Positions 53,128 through 60,736 of a DNA stretch of 64,000 bases are shown piece after piece (position 1 is the first letter of the stretch; the number at the start of each line of letters is the position of its first letter). The translations under genes were made by a program, and so were the position numbers. The DNA comes from SIG440 sp045591035. GTDB lineage: Bacteria; Bacillota; Clostridia; Monoglobales; Monoglobaceae. Location of the stretch: NCBI GenBank assembly GCA_045591035.1, contig JAZNSG010000048.1, positions 1-64,000 on the forward strand. The letters run 5' to 3'. The notes beneath the pieces were generated by a model. That model had not been told where the DNA came from, ran no database searches, and saw nothing but the letters and a program-made list of their open reading frames with translations.

Positions 53128-54048
53128 ATGAGAAATCTGGATAAATATAAAGGCATAATACCTGCATTTTATGCGTGTTATGACAAAAATGGTGAGATTA
53201 GCCCTGAAGGAGTTCAGGCTTATACAAAACACCTTATTAAAAAAGGAGTTAAGGGGCTTTATGTTAATGGCTCGTCCGGTGAGTGTATCTACCAGAGCGT
53301 AGCTGACAGAAAAATTGTTCTTGAAAATGTTATGAAAGCTGCTGAAGGCAAACTTACTATTATTGCTCACGTTGCTTGTAACAACACAAAGGACAGTATG
53401 GAACTTGCAGCTCATGCAGAGTCCTTGGGTGTTGATGCAATAGCTGCAATTCCTCCCATTTATTTCCGTCTTCCCGAGTATGCAATTGCTGAGTATTGGA
53501 ATGATATCAGCTCTGCTGCACCAAATACCGATTTCGTTATTTACAACATTCCTCAACTTGCAGGTGTTGCCCTCACGATGAGTTTGTTCAAGGAAATGAG
53601 AAAGAACCCAAATGTAATTGGTGTTAAAAATTCTTCTATGCCTACTCAGGATATTCAGCAGTTTAAGGCTGAGGCAGGTTGCGATTATGTTATATTCAAT
53701 GGTCCTGACGAACAGTTTATAAGTGGTCGTGTGATTGGTGCAGAAGGCGGAATTGGTGGTACATACGGAGTTATGCCCGAACTTTTCCTTAAGATGGACG
53801 AACTTATCAAAAAAGGTGAGATTGAAAAGGCAAGAGAAATCCAATATGCCGCAAATGCAGTAATATATAAGATGTGCTCAGCGCACGGAAATCTCTATGC
53901 TGTTATTAAAGCAATTCTAAAGATAAACGAAGGCCTTGAACTCGGTGGAGTAAGAAAGCCTTTGGCAAACCTCAATGATGCTGATATGGCAATCGTTGAA
54001 GAATCAGCAAAAATGATTCGTGATGCAGTGAAAAAATTCTTAGGTTAA
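53128..54048 (+). CDS. N-acetylneuraminate lyase-like aldolase (DapA superfamily)
   Basis: 306-aa class I aldolase of the DHDPS/NAL superfamily. The Schiff-base lysine is in VIGVKNSS (about residue 165) and the active-site tyrosine in VIYNIPQLAGV. The latter, together with VNGSSGECIYQS and GAEGGIGGTYGVMPE, fits N-acetylneuraminate lyase better than DapA. It could cleave sialic acid or a related keto acid; a divergent DapA is the alternative, given the adjacent ddh. The ATG at 53128 follows AAAGGTG. Confidence 0.75.
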   Translation: MRNLDKYKGIIPAFYACYDKNGEISPEGVQAYTKHLIKKGVKGLYVNGSSGECIYQSVADRKIVLENVMKAAEGKLTIIAHVACNNTKDSMELAAHAESLGVDAIAAIPPIYFRLPEYAIAEYWNDISSAAPNTDFVIYNIPQLAGVALTMSLFKEMRKNPNVIGVKNSSMPTQDIQQFKAEAGCDYVIFNGPDEQFISGRVIGAEGGIGGTYGVMPELFLKMDELIKKGEIEKAREIQYAANAVIYKMCSAHGNLYAVIKAILKINEGLELGGVRKPLANLNDADMAIVEESAKMIRDAVKKFLG

Positions 54049-54061
54049 AAAAGTCTTAATC

Positions 54062-54094
54062 AAAAATCCCGTTCTTTCGAACGGGATTTTTTGT
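54062..54094 (+). terminator. Rho-independent terminator after the NAL-like gene
   Basis: A 13-bp stem AAAAATCCCGTTC with GAACGGGATTTTT and a TTTC loop. Confidence 0.9.
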
Positions 54095-54105
54095 ATTGCA
54101 TATTA

Positions 54106-54135
54106 AAAGACGCATCTTCAAAAAGATGCGTCTTT
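54106..54135 (-). terminator. Rho-independent terminator after secF
   Basis: A perfect 13-bp stem AAAGACGCATCTT with AAGATGCGTCTTT and a CAAA loop. It lies just past the secF stop on the minus strand. Confidence 0.85.
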
Positions 54136-54148
54136 GCAAGGTTGCTTA

Positions 54149-55063
54149 TTATTTTTTATTAGCAGCTTTTGATTTAACAGCTGAATCCTTCCAAAGTGAC
54201 CAGAGTGAACCTGCTACAAAGATGGAAGAATATGTTCCTATAAACATACCGATTATAATCGGGAGAGCAAAAACTTTGATTGACTGAACACCTAAGATGT
54301 ATACCATACCAATGGTGAAAAGGGTGGTCAAGGTAGTATAAATAGAACGTGCGAGTGTCTGATTTATACTTGTGTCTGCAATCTCGCTGTAGGTTTGTTT
54401 CTTTGCATGACGAGTGTTTTCACGAATGCGGTCAAAGATAACGATTGTTGCGTTAATGGAATAACCAAGAACTGTAAGGATTGCAGCAATAAAGTTTGTG
54501 TCAATTGCAATTCTGCAGATTGAGTAAATGCCGCAGAGTATGAGAATATCATGTACAAGAGCAAATACTGCACATACGCCTGAAAGGAACTCAAATCTGA
54601 ATGTTATATAAATCAAAATAGCAAGAGCCGCAAAAACAGACATCCATACTGCACTTCTTGCAAGTTCCTTACCTGTTGAAGGAGAAACAATGTCTTTTGT
54701 AAATTCAGAAGCCATATCATATTTTTCAGAGAGCTTTGTTGTAATTGCATTTATCATAGTCTCGCTGTCTGCGTTTCTTTCAGCTTCGGTTTTAAGTGCA
54801 TTGTTGTGACCGAATTTAATAACAACTTCGTTGCCTGAACGCTGAACGGAAGAAGCTTGTCTGTTGGCACCAAGAGCTTCTGAAACGATTGCTTCGATAT
54901 CCTTAACTTCAAATTCAGAGTTTATTGAATAAGTAACAGCCATTCCGCCTGCAAAGTCGGTGTCAAGGTTGAAACCCTGGATGAGGAGTGAAACTGCACT
55001 TGCAATCATCAAAATAATTGATATACCTAAATATATAGGTCTTTTCGCTGTAATTTTAAGCAT
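54149..55063 (-). CDS. secF: Protein translocase subunit SecF
   Basis: 304-aa membrane protein that with SecD uses the proton gradient to drive late steps of protein export. It has six membrane segments and the family's DTDFAGGMAVTYSI in the first periplasmic loop, then GYSINATIVIFDRIRENTR in the membrane core. The ATG at 55063 follows AAAGGAGGG and overlaps the secD stop by 8 nt. It ends in a lysine-rich tail. Confidence 0.95.
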   Translation of the reverse strand: MLKITAKRPIYLGISIILMIASAVSLLIQGFNLDTDFAGGMAVTYSINSEFEVKDIEAIVSEALGANRQASSVQRSGNEVVIKFGHNNALKTEAERNADSETMINAITTKLSEKYDMASEFTKDIVSPSTGKELARSAVWMSVFAALAILIYITFRFEFLSGVCAVFALVHDILILCGIYSICRIAIDTNFIAAILTVLGYSINATIVIFDRIRENTRHAKKQTYSEIADTSINQTLARSIYTTLTTLFTIGMVYILGVQSIKVFALPIIIGMFIGTYSSIFVAGSLWSLWKDSAVKSKAANKK

Positions 55064-56348
55064 TGTTAGCACCCTCCTTTTTCTTTGATATACCATAAAG
55101 CCAAAGATTCTTTACATTCATACCAACAAGCTGTTTGAGCAAGAATTTTGTAAGGAAAATTGCTGAAAGCATACTTACAACAACACCAATCAGAAGAGTT
55201 GTACCAAATCCTTTGATTGTACCTGTACCGAAATAGATAAGTATGATTGCAGAAATAATAGTTGTGATATTTGAGTCAACGATAGCTGAGAGCGCTCTGT
55301 GGAAACCTGCATCAATTGCTGAACGAACTGTTTTTCCAAGGCGAAGTTCTTCTTTTACTCTTTCAAAAATAACAACGTTGGCATCAACCGCCATACCTAT
55401 CGAGAGAATGATACCGGCAATACCGGGGAGAGTAAGGTTGATGTGAAGATTTGCAAGGATTATGCAAACTATTCCGATGTATCCTGCAAGAGAAATATCT
55501 GCAACAAGACCGGGCAGACGATAGATAAGAAGCATAAAGAGCATAACCAAAATCAAACCGATTATACCGGCTTTGAGTGCCTGAGCTAACGCAGTTTCAC
55601 CCAAGGTTGCGCTAACTGCTCTGAGTTCAACCTGGTTAAGAGTGAAGGGAAGCTGACCTGAGCGAATTTGTGCTGCAAGGTTCTTTGCAGATTCAGCAGT
55701 GAAGTCTGCACCTGAAATGATACAGTCTTCTGAGTCAATTCTTTCACCAACAGTGGGAACAGAAACGGGCGTTTCATCCATCATAATAGCAATGTAGTTC
55801 TGACCCTGGGGAAGAAGAGAAACTCTTTCTGTTGCATCGGCAAATTTCTGAACGCCTTCGGGATTGAGCTTAAGTGAAACATAGTGTTCATTTGAGCCCA
55901 TCTCATTTGTTTGGCCATATTCAGCTTTTGCATCTTTAATATCAGAACCTGTAAGAACTACGTTGCCTTCATAGTCGACAAACTGAAGCTGGGCTGTTGC
56001 ACCCAGGATTTTTGCTGCTTCGTCCGGATTTGAAACGGATGGGATTTCGATTCTTACTTTTTTTGTTCCCTGTCTTGTAACGGTAGCTTCCTGGTAACCA
56101 AGTCCGTCAAGACGAGTACGCATCATGCTTGTAACAGTATCCATCTGTTCGTCGGTAGGATTGTCGATTGCGGCTTCATAAACGATAACCGAACCACCCT
56201 TCAAATCAAGACCCTGAACAATACCGTCAGAGTCAAGAACACCGGGGAATCTGATCTCGTCAGTAAAGTCGAGACCATAGATTCCAACGAACACAACAGC
56301 AGCGATTACAAGAACAATGGCTGTAAGTTTAATAATACTTCTTGACAT
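55056..56348 (-). CDS. secD: Protein translocase subunit SecD
   Basis: 430-aa membrane protein partnering SecF. After one membrane segment (about residues 5-25), the periplasmic P1 head follows with QGLDLKGGSVIVYEAAID and IPSVSNPDEAAKILGATAQL, and then five more membrane segments with GIAGIILSIGMAVDANVVIF and EELRLGKTVRSAIDAGF. The length is typical of short Firmicute SecD. The ATG at 56348 follows AAGGAGG. A near-identical promoter/terminator unit and a truncated paralogue lie immediately upstream. Confidence 0.95.
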   Translation of the reverse strand: MSRSIIKLTAIVLVIAAVVFVGIYGLDFTDEIRFPGVLDSDGIVQGLDLKGGSVIVYEAAIDNPTDEQMDTVTSMMRTRLDGLGYQEATVTRQGTKKVRIEIPSVSNPDEAAKILGATAQLQFVDYEGNVVLTGSDIKDAKAEYGQTNEMGSNEHYVSLKLNPEGVQKFADATERVSLLPQGQNYIAIMMDETPVSVPTVGERIDSEDCIISGADFTAESAKNLAAQIRSGQLPFTLNQVELRAVSATLGETALAQALKAGIIGLILVMLFMLLIYRLPGLVADISLAGYIGIVCIILANLHINLTLPGIAGIILSIGMAVDANVVIFERVKEELRLGKTVRSAIDAGFHRALSAIVDSNITTIISAIILIYFGTGTIKGFGTTLLIGVVVSMLSAIFLTKFLLKQLVGMNVKNLWLYGISKKKEGANNA

Positions 56349-56432
56349 TGTAATGTCCTCCTTGTGTTCGCCTTGAAGTGTCAAGGCTTTGTATTTTAAG
56401 TGTTAATTATTTTCAAATCTGCATACCATTCT

Positions 56433-56461
56433 ATTATAGCTTTTTTTTCAAATATAGTCAA
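56433..56461 (-). promoter_or_regulatory. Sigma-A promoter of secDF
   Basis: On the minus strand, TTGACT at 56456-56461, 17 bp, then TATAAT at 56433-56438. It lies within a duplicated 84-bp unit. Confidence 0.8.
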
Positions 56462-56471
56462 GACTTAATAC

Positions 56472-56512
56472 AAAAAAACAGCTCAAAAAATGTCTTTTTT
56501 TGAGCTGTTTTT
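56472..56512 (-). terminator. Terminator after the SecD-like short gene
   Basis: A 17-bp stem AAAAACAGCTCAAAAAA with TTTTTTGAGCTGTTTTT, loop near 56491-56495, within repeat copy 1. Confidence 0.85.
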
Positions 56513-56531
56513 AAATTAACAGGATATATGA

Positions 56532-57365
56532 TTATTTCTGGTTTTTTTGAGTTTTTGTTTTTGCTTTGATCTCAATCGGGTTAAGAGTGAAAGGAAGCTG
56601 ACCTGAACGGATTTGTGCTGCAAGGTTCTTTGCTGATTCAGCAGTGAAGTCCGTACTTGAAATGATACATTCTTTGGATTCAATTCTTTCATTAACAGAC
56701 GGAATGGAAATGGGTATTTCGTCCATCATAATAGCAATGTAGTTTTGACCATAGGGAAGAGCGGAAACTCTTTCTGTTGCATCGGCAAATTTCTGAACGC
56801 CTTCGGGTTTGAGCTTAAGTAAAATATAGTGTTCATTTGAACCCATTTCGTTAATAGAGTCGTATTCGGCTATTGCGTCTTTGATATCTGAATCTGTAAG
56901 AACTACGTTGCCTTCATAGTCAACAAACTGAAGACGGGCAGTTGCACCAAGAATTTTTGCTGTTTCTTCAGGGTCTGAGACGGAGGGGATTTCAACTTTT
57001 ATTCTTTTTTTTCCTTGCTTTTTAACGGTAGCTTCATGGTAGCCAAGTCCGTCAAGACGAGTACGCATCAGGCTTAGAGCAGTGTCCATTTGTTCGTCAG
57101 TGGGATTGTCGATTGCGGCTTCATAAATGATAACATAGCCATCTTCTAAAGCACGACGCTTCTCAATATGGTCAGACTTATCCTCTGAAGCATGGTCCTT
57201 ATCAACATCGTTAGACTCATCCTTTGAATCACGGTCCCTATCAATATCGTCAGACTTGTCGGAGAAACTCAGCTTTTCAGTAAAGTTGAGATGATTTATT
57301 CCAACGCACACAACAGCAGCGATTACAAGGACAATAGCTGAGATTAAGATAATTCTTTTTGACAT
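56532..57365 (-). CDS. Truncated SecD paralogue: membrane-anchored P1 head domain
   Basis: 277-aa protein. Residues 1-28 are a membrane segment like that of SecD (MSKRIILISAIVLVIAAVVC). Residues about 36-75 are a charged linker made of three 13-residue repeats. From VIIYEAAIDNPTDEQ to GQLPFTLN it aligns without gaps to the SecD P1 head (148 of 182 residues identical by hand count). The conserved DLKGG motif of SecD is lost. The protein stops with a lysine-rich tail exactly where SecD membrane segment 2 would begin. It cannot form a channel half. The frame is intact with a promoter and a GGGGGG ribosome site, so it is probably expressed. The function is unknown. Confidence 0.85.
   Translation of the reverse strand: MSKRIILISAIVLVIAAVVCVGINHLNFTEKLSFSDKSDDIDRDRDSKDESNDVDKDHASEDKSDHIEKRRALEDGYVIIYEAAIDNPTDEQMDTALSLMRTRLDGLGYHEATVKKQGKKRIKVEIPSVSDPEETAKILGATARLQFVDYEGNVVLTDSDIKDAIAEYDSINEMGSNEHYILLKLKPEGVQKFADATERVSALPYGQNYIAIMMDEIPISIPSVNERIESKECIISSTDFTAESAKNLAAQIRSGQLPFTLNPIEIKAKTKTQKNQK
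57135..57260 (-). repeat. 39-bp tandem repeat inside the SecD-like gene
   Basis: Units at 57174-57212 and 57213-57251 are close copies. 57135-57173 is a degenerate third copy and 57252-57260 a partial fourth. They encode three in-frame 13-residue units beginning DKSDD, DESND and DKSDH, rich in Asp, Lys and Ser. Confidence 0.8.
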
Positions 57366-57417
57366 ATTGATGTCCCCCCAAATTCTCTTTGAAATGCCAT
57401 GGCTTTTACATTTTATA

Positions 57418-57446
57418 ATTATAGCTTTTTTTTCAAATATAGTCAA
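57418..57446 (-). promoter_or_regulatory. Sigma-A promoter of the SecD-like short gene
   Basis: On the minus strand, TTGACT at 57441-57446, 17 bp, then TATAAT at 57418-57423; the same promoter as that of secD. Confidence 0.8.
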
Positions 57447-57456
57447 GAGTTAATAC

Positions 57457-57497
57457 AAAAAAACAGCTCAAAAAATGTCTTTTTTTGAGCTGTTTTT
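57457..57497 (-). terminator. Terminator after the TIGR04086-like gene
   Basis: Same hairpin as in copy 1, a 17-bp A/T-flanked stem; it lies 19 bp past the gene's stop codon on the minus strand. Confidence 0.85.
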
Positions 57498-57516
57498 AAA
57501 TCTGTAAGAAATACAA

Positions 57517-57942
57517 TTATTTGTGACGTTTCTGGACTTTTGTGTTGATGCCGATTATGCCACCCACAGCACCACAAAGAAGTCCAATTACAGCCGCCGT
57601 AAGAAAAGAGCCCCCAAAATCCATATTTTTTGAAATCAGATTTCCAAGCAAACAGAGCAAAAAGGTATATATCACCCCACACCCCGCACCAAAGAATATT
57701 CCCTTGCTGTCAAAGTGTCTCCCGGCCATAAGTCCGGCAAAAAGAGTGCCGATTGCTGTTATGATGTTTGCGGTGATAGTGATACCCTTGTCTGAAAATG
57801 CTTTGAAGGTTGCAATAAGGGCTGAAGGAAACAAAAGGAGAATTGAGATTATGTAGGCAATTACTACTGCTTTCAGCATATATAAGACACCATCAAGCAA
57901 TCCGGATGATTCCGTTTTATAGTTTTGACTGGAATTAAACAA
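57517..57942 (-). CDS. TIGR04086-like small membrane protein
   Basis: 141-aa protein with four hydrophobic segments (about residues 20-45, 50-70, 80-97 and 108-130) and glycine-rich packing (GTLFAGLMAGRHFDSKGIFFGAG). Proteins of this size and pattern are found between yajC and secD in many Clostridia and are grouped as TIGR04086/YrzE-like; the function is unknown. The start is TTG at 57942, seven bases after AGAGGAGG. That ribosome site forms one arm of a long inverted repeat. An ATG at 57879 would give a 120-aa version with a poorer site. Confidence 0.75.
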   Translation of the reverse strand: MFNSSQNYKTESSGLLDGVLYMLKAVVIAYIISILLLFPSALIATFKAFSDKGITITANIITAIGTLFAGLMAGRHFDSKGIFFGAGCGVIYTFLLCLLGNLISKNMDFGGSFLTAAVIGLLCGAVGGIIGINTKVQKRHK

Positions 57943-57949
57943 AAAAAGA

Positions 57950-57997
57950 CCTCCTCTTTGTATTCATATATCAAATGTATATGAATGAAAGAGGAGG
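57950..57997 (-). promoter_or_regulatory. Inverted repeat that covers a ribosome-binding site
   Basis: CCTCCTCTTT (57950-57959) pairs with AAAGAGGAGG (57988-57997), and ATTCATATA (57962-57970) with TATATGAAT (57978-57986), around a 7-nt loop. On the minus strand the 3' arm is the AGAGGAGG ribosome site of the small membrane protein gene and is followed by TCTTTTTTTG. It may be the yajC terminator, a translation-blocking hairpin, or both. Confidence 0.7.
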
Positions 57998-58019
57998 GTT
58001 ATTACGATTCAACTTTAAA

Positions 58020-58403
58020 TTATTCTTCAGTAGCTTCGATTTCTTCGGTTTTTTCTTCTGCACCACGCTTGAGAAAACGAGAAACGGCAGAACGGTCAAC
58101 GGTAATAAAGGATTTGTTTGTACCAATGCCTGATTCAAGAACAAAAAGGTCGTCTTTTATTCTTACAATTTTTCCGTGGATGCCGCCGATTGTAGCAACT
58201 TCATCATTAACCTTGAGAGAAGCAAGCATATTTTTGAGCTCTTTTTCCTTCTTTTTCTGGGGTCTGATAAGGATGAAGTAGAACACTGCAATCATAAGGA
58301 TAAGGGGAAGGAATGCCACAATTCCGCCACCTGCAGCTGCACTACCATTTGCAGCAGGAGCAGTAGTAGTTGCTGCTGAAACTGTTGTAAATAAGAAATT
58401 CAT
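58020..58403 (-). CDS. yajC: Preprotein translocase subunit YajC
   Basis: 127-aa protein with one membrane segment (about residues 28-48) followed by the family signature YFILIRPQKKKEKELKNML and the beta-rich NDEVATIGGIHGKIVRIKDD. It associates with SecDF in export. The N-terminus has an Ala/Thr/Gly-rich stretch. The ATG follows TTAGGAGG. It lies downstream of tgt, as in many bacteria. Confidence 0.95.
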   Translation of the reverse strand: MNFLFTTVSAATTTAPAANGSAAAGGGIVAFLPLILMIAVFYFILIRPQKKKEKELKNMLASLKVNDEVATIGGIHGKIVRIKDDLFVLESGIGTNKSFITVDRSAVSRFLKRGAEEKTEEIEATEE

Positions 58404-58499
58404 TTAAATTACCTCCTAAAACTTGTAATGCAAAGTATTATAACCCTTTTTTATTAATTTTGCAAGGGGAAAAGAAAATTTTTACAAATAATTTAAAAA

Positions 58500-59630
58500 T
58501 TAAATTCTTTGAGACAGCTTTTCGATGTTTTCTGCTCTGAATGTTTCAAACCTGTTTTCATCGAGGGCTGAGCGAATGTCTGCTGCTAATTTATTGTAAA
58601 AATGTAAATTGTGAATAACAGCCAGACGAAGAGCAAGTATCTCATTCGCTTTGAAAAGATGTCGAAGATAGCCTTTTGAAAAGTTTCTGCAGGTGTGACA
58701 AGTACAGTTCGGATCAAGGGGAGAGTCATCCCGTTCGTATTTTGCATTATTAATATTCACTATCCCGAGTGAAGTGAAAAGAGTACCGTGTCTTGCATTC
58801 CGGCTTGGCATTACACAGTCGAAAAAGTCAATGCCGCGCCATACCCCTTCAATTATGTTCTCGGGAGTGCCAACTCCCATAAGGTATCGGGGTTTGTTTT
58901 CAGGGGCAAAAGGTTCAACTGCTTCAATTATGTCGTACATTACCTCAGCAGGCTCACCAACAGCCAAACCACCTATGGCATACCCATCAAGGTCAAGGTC
59001 GGTAATCTGTTTCATATTTTCAATTCTGAGGTCTTTGTAAGTGCTTCCTTGATTGATACCAAAAAGCATTTGATGAGGGTTAATTGTGTCATTGAGGGAG
59101 TTAAGACGCTGCATTTCGGCTTTGCAACGTTTGAGCCAACGAACAGTCATTTCTGATGAAGCTTTGGCGTAATCTTTTTCACATGGATTCTCCACACATT
59201 CGTCAAATGCCATTGCTATGGTTGAGGCAAGATTTGATTGGATTTGCATACTTTCTTCAGGTCCCATAAAAATCTTTCTTCCGTCAATGTGTGATGAAAA
59301 ATAAACGCCTTCTTCTTTGACTTTCCGAAGCTTTGCCAAAGAAAAAACCTGAAAGCCACCACTGTCGGTAAGAATTGGTCTGTCCCAATTCATAAACTTG
59401 TGCAAACCGCCTAAGGATTTAACTACCTCGTCTCCGGGACGGAGGTGGAGGTGATAGGTGTTTGAAAGCTCCACCTGGCAGCCAACAGCTTTCAGGTCGT
59501 GAGCATCAAGACCGCCTTTGATTGCAGCGGCAGTACCCACATTCATAAAAACGGGAGTTTGTACAGTGCCATGAACTGTATGAAATTCACCTCTGCGGGC
59601 ATTTCCTTCTTTTTTTATAAGTTTAAACAT
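58500..59630 (-). CDS. tgt: tRNA-guanine(34) transglycosylase
   Basis: 376-aa TIM-barrel enzyme that swaps guanine 34 for preQ1 in Asn, Asp, His and Tyr tRNAs. The catalytic aspartates are in TDSGGFQVFSL and DFFDCVMPSRNARHG; the zinc ligands are in CTCHTCRNFSKGYLRHLF. The GINQGSTYKDLR segment is family-typical. It lies downstream of queA and upstream of yajC in one minus-strand run. Confidence 0.96.
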   Translation of the reverse strand: MFKLIKKEGNARRGEFHTVHGTVQTPVFMNVGTAAAIKGGLDAHDLKAVGCQVELSNTYHLHLRPGDEVVKSLGGLHKFMNWDRPILTDSGGFQVFSLAKLRKVKEEGVYFSSHIDGRKIFMGPEESMQIQSNLASTIAMAFDECVENPCEKDYAKASSEMTVRWLKRCKAEMQRLNSLNDTINPHQMLFGINQGSTYKDLRIENMKQITDLDLDGYAIGGLAVGEPAEVMYDIIEAVEPFAPENKPRYLMGVGTPENIIEGVWRGIDFFDCVMPSRNARHGTLFTSLGIVNINNAKYERDDSPLDPNCTCHTCRNFSKGYLRHLFKANEILALRLAVIHNLHFYNKLAADIRSALDENRFETFRAENIEKLSQRI

Positions 59631-59683
59631 ATTCTTTACCTTTTCTTTTATTTATTCTGATTTTTTGCATAACGGACTGCCTT

Positions 59684-60709
59684 TTATTCAATGAACATTG
59701 CATCACCAAAACTGAAAAATCGGTATTTTTCATTAATTGCCTCGGTGTATGCTTTCATGATTGAATCCCGGTCATAAAGAGCCGAAATAAGCATCAAAAG
59801 GGTTGATTCAGGCAAATGAAAATTGGTAATAAGTGAATCAACTGTCTTAAATTTGTAGCCGGGGTAGATAAAGATGGAAGTATCCCCCGAACCGGGAATT
59901 ACTGTACCGTCATCGTGACAGCTGCTCTCTAAGGTGCGGACAGAGGTTGTGCCAACACAAATAATTCTGCCGCCACTTTTTTTAGTTTCGTTTATTGTCC
60001 GGGCGGTTTCTTCGGAAATTTCAAAGTATTCAGAGTGCATTTTGTGTTCTTCAATTGTGTCAACGGACACCGGTCTGAATGTGCCAAGTCCCACATGAAG
60101 GGTGACAAATGCTGTTTTTACACCTTTAAGGCGAAGCTTTTCAAGAAGATCGTCCGTAAAATGAAGTCCTGCTGTAGGAGCTGCCGCAGACCCCTCAATT
60201 TTTGAGTACACGGTCTGGTAGCGATTTCTGTCCTGGAGCTTTTCTTTTATATAAGGAGGAAGAGGCATTTCTCCCAATTTATCCAAAAGTTCTTCCCAAA
60301 CACCATCAAATTCAAAACGGACAATGCGGTTTCCGTCATCCCGAACCTCAACGACTTCGGCTTTCAATAGCCTGTCACCGAAAACAAAGCGACTACCGAC
60401 CTTTGCTTTTTTACCGGGTTTCAGGATAACCTCCCAAAGGTCAATTCCCAGACGTTTAAGAAGAAGAAATTCTATTTTACCGCCGCTTCCCTCTTTTACG
60501 CCATAAAGACGTGCAGGGATAACTCTTGTGTTATTTAAAACAAGGCAATCTCCTGGATTCAGATACTCTGAAATGTCATAAAAATGCTTGTGGGAAATCT
60601 CTCCCGTTTTTCGGTTTAAGACCATAAGCCTTGAGGCTGTACGGTCTTTAAGTGGAGTTTGAGCAATCAGCTCAGGTGGTAAATCATAGTAGAAATCTTT
60701 TATGTTCAA
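59684..60709 (-). CDS. queA: S-adenosylmethionine:tRNA ribosyltransferase-isomerase
   Basis: 341-aa enzyme that adds the epoxycyclopentanediol ring from SAM to preQ1 in tRNA, the step after Tgt. The sequence YDLPPELIAQTPLKDRTASRLM starts the protein, and SAAAPTAGLHFTDDLL and VTLHVGLGTFRPVSVD are family hallmarks. The start is TTG at 60709, preceded by AAAGGTAAG; no ATG is near. It lies 27 nt after the SpoIID-like gene. Confidence 0.95.
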   Translation of the reverse strand: MNIKDFYYDLPPELIAQTPLKDRTASRLMVLNRKTGEISHKHFYDISEYLNPGDCLVLNNTRVIPARLYGVKEGSGGKIEFLLLKRLGIDLWEVILKPGKKAKVGSRFVFGDRLLKAEVVEVRDDGNRIVRFEFDGVWEELLDKLGEMPLPPYIKEKLQDRNRYQTVYSKIEGSAAAPTAGLHFTDDLLEKLRLKGVKTAFVTLHVGLGTFRPVSVDTIEEHKMHSEYFEISEETARTINETKKSGGRIICVGTTSVRTLESSCHDDGTVIPGSGDTSIFIYPGYKFKTVDSLITNFHLPESTLLMLISALYDRDSIMKAYTEAINEKYRFFSFGDAMFIE

Positions 60710-60736
60710 AGTATATTCTTACCTTTCAATTCAATA

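Larger units (their letters stand above)
56433..56516 (-). repeat. 84-bp direct repeat, copy 1 (terminator plus promoter)
   Basis: Identical to 57418-57501 except one base (C at 56464 against G at 57449). It contains a terminator hairpin followed by a sigma-A promoter in the minus direction. Confidence 0.95.
57418..57501 (-). repeat. 84-bp direct repeat, copy 2 (terminator plus promoter)
   Basis: Copy of 56433-56516 with a single mismatch, offset by 985 bp. Together with the coding similarity it marks the limits of a tandem duplication. Confidence 0.95.

Noticed and set aside
53101..53844. 247-codon minus-strand open frame opposite the lyase-like gene
   Set aside because: Antisense shadow of a well-conserved aldolase; no promoter or ribosome site on that strand.
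56532..57365. Assembly artefact explaining the second secD copy
   Set aside because: The copies differ at many codons, contain a unique repeat linker and distinct 3' ends, so a simple assembly duplication is unlikely.
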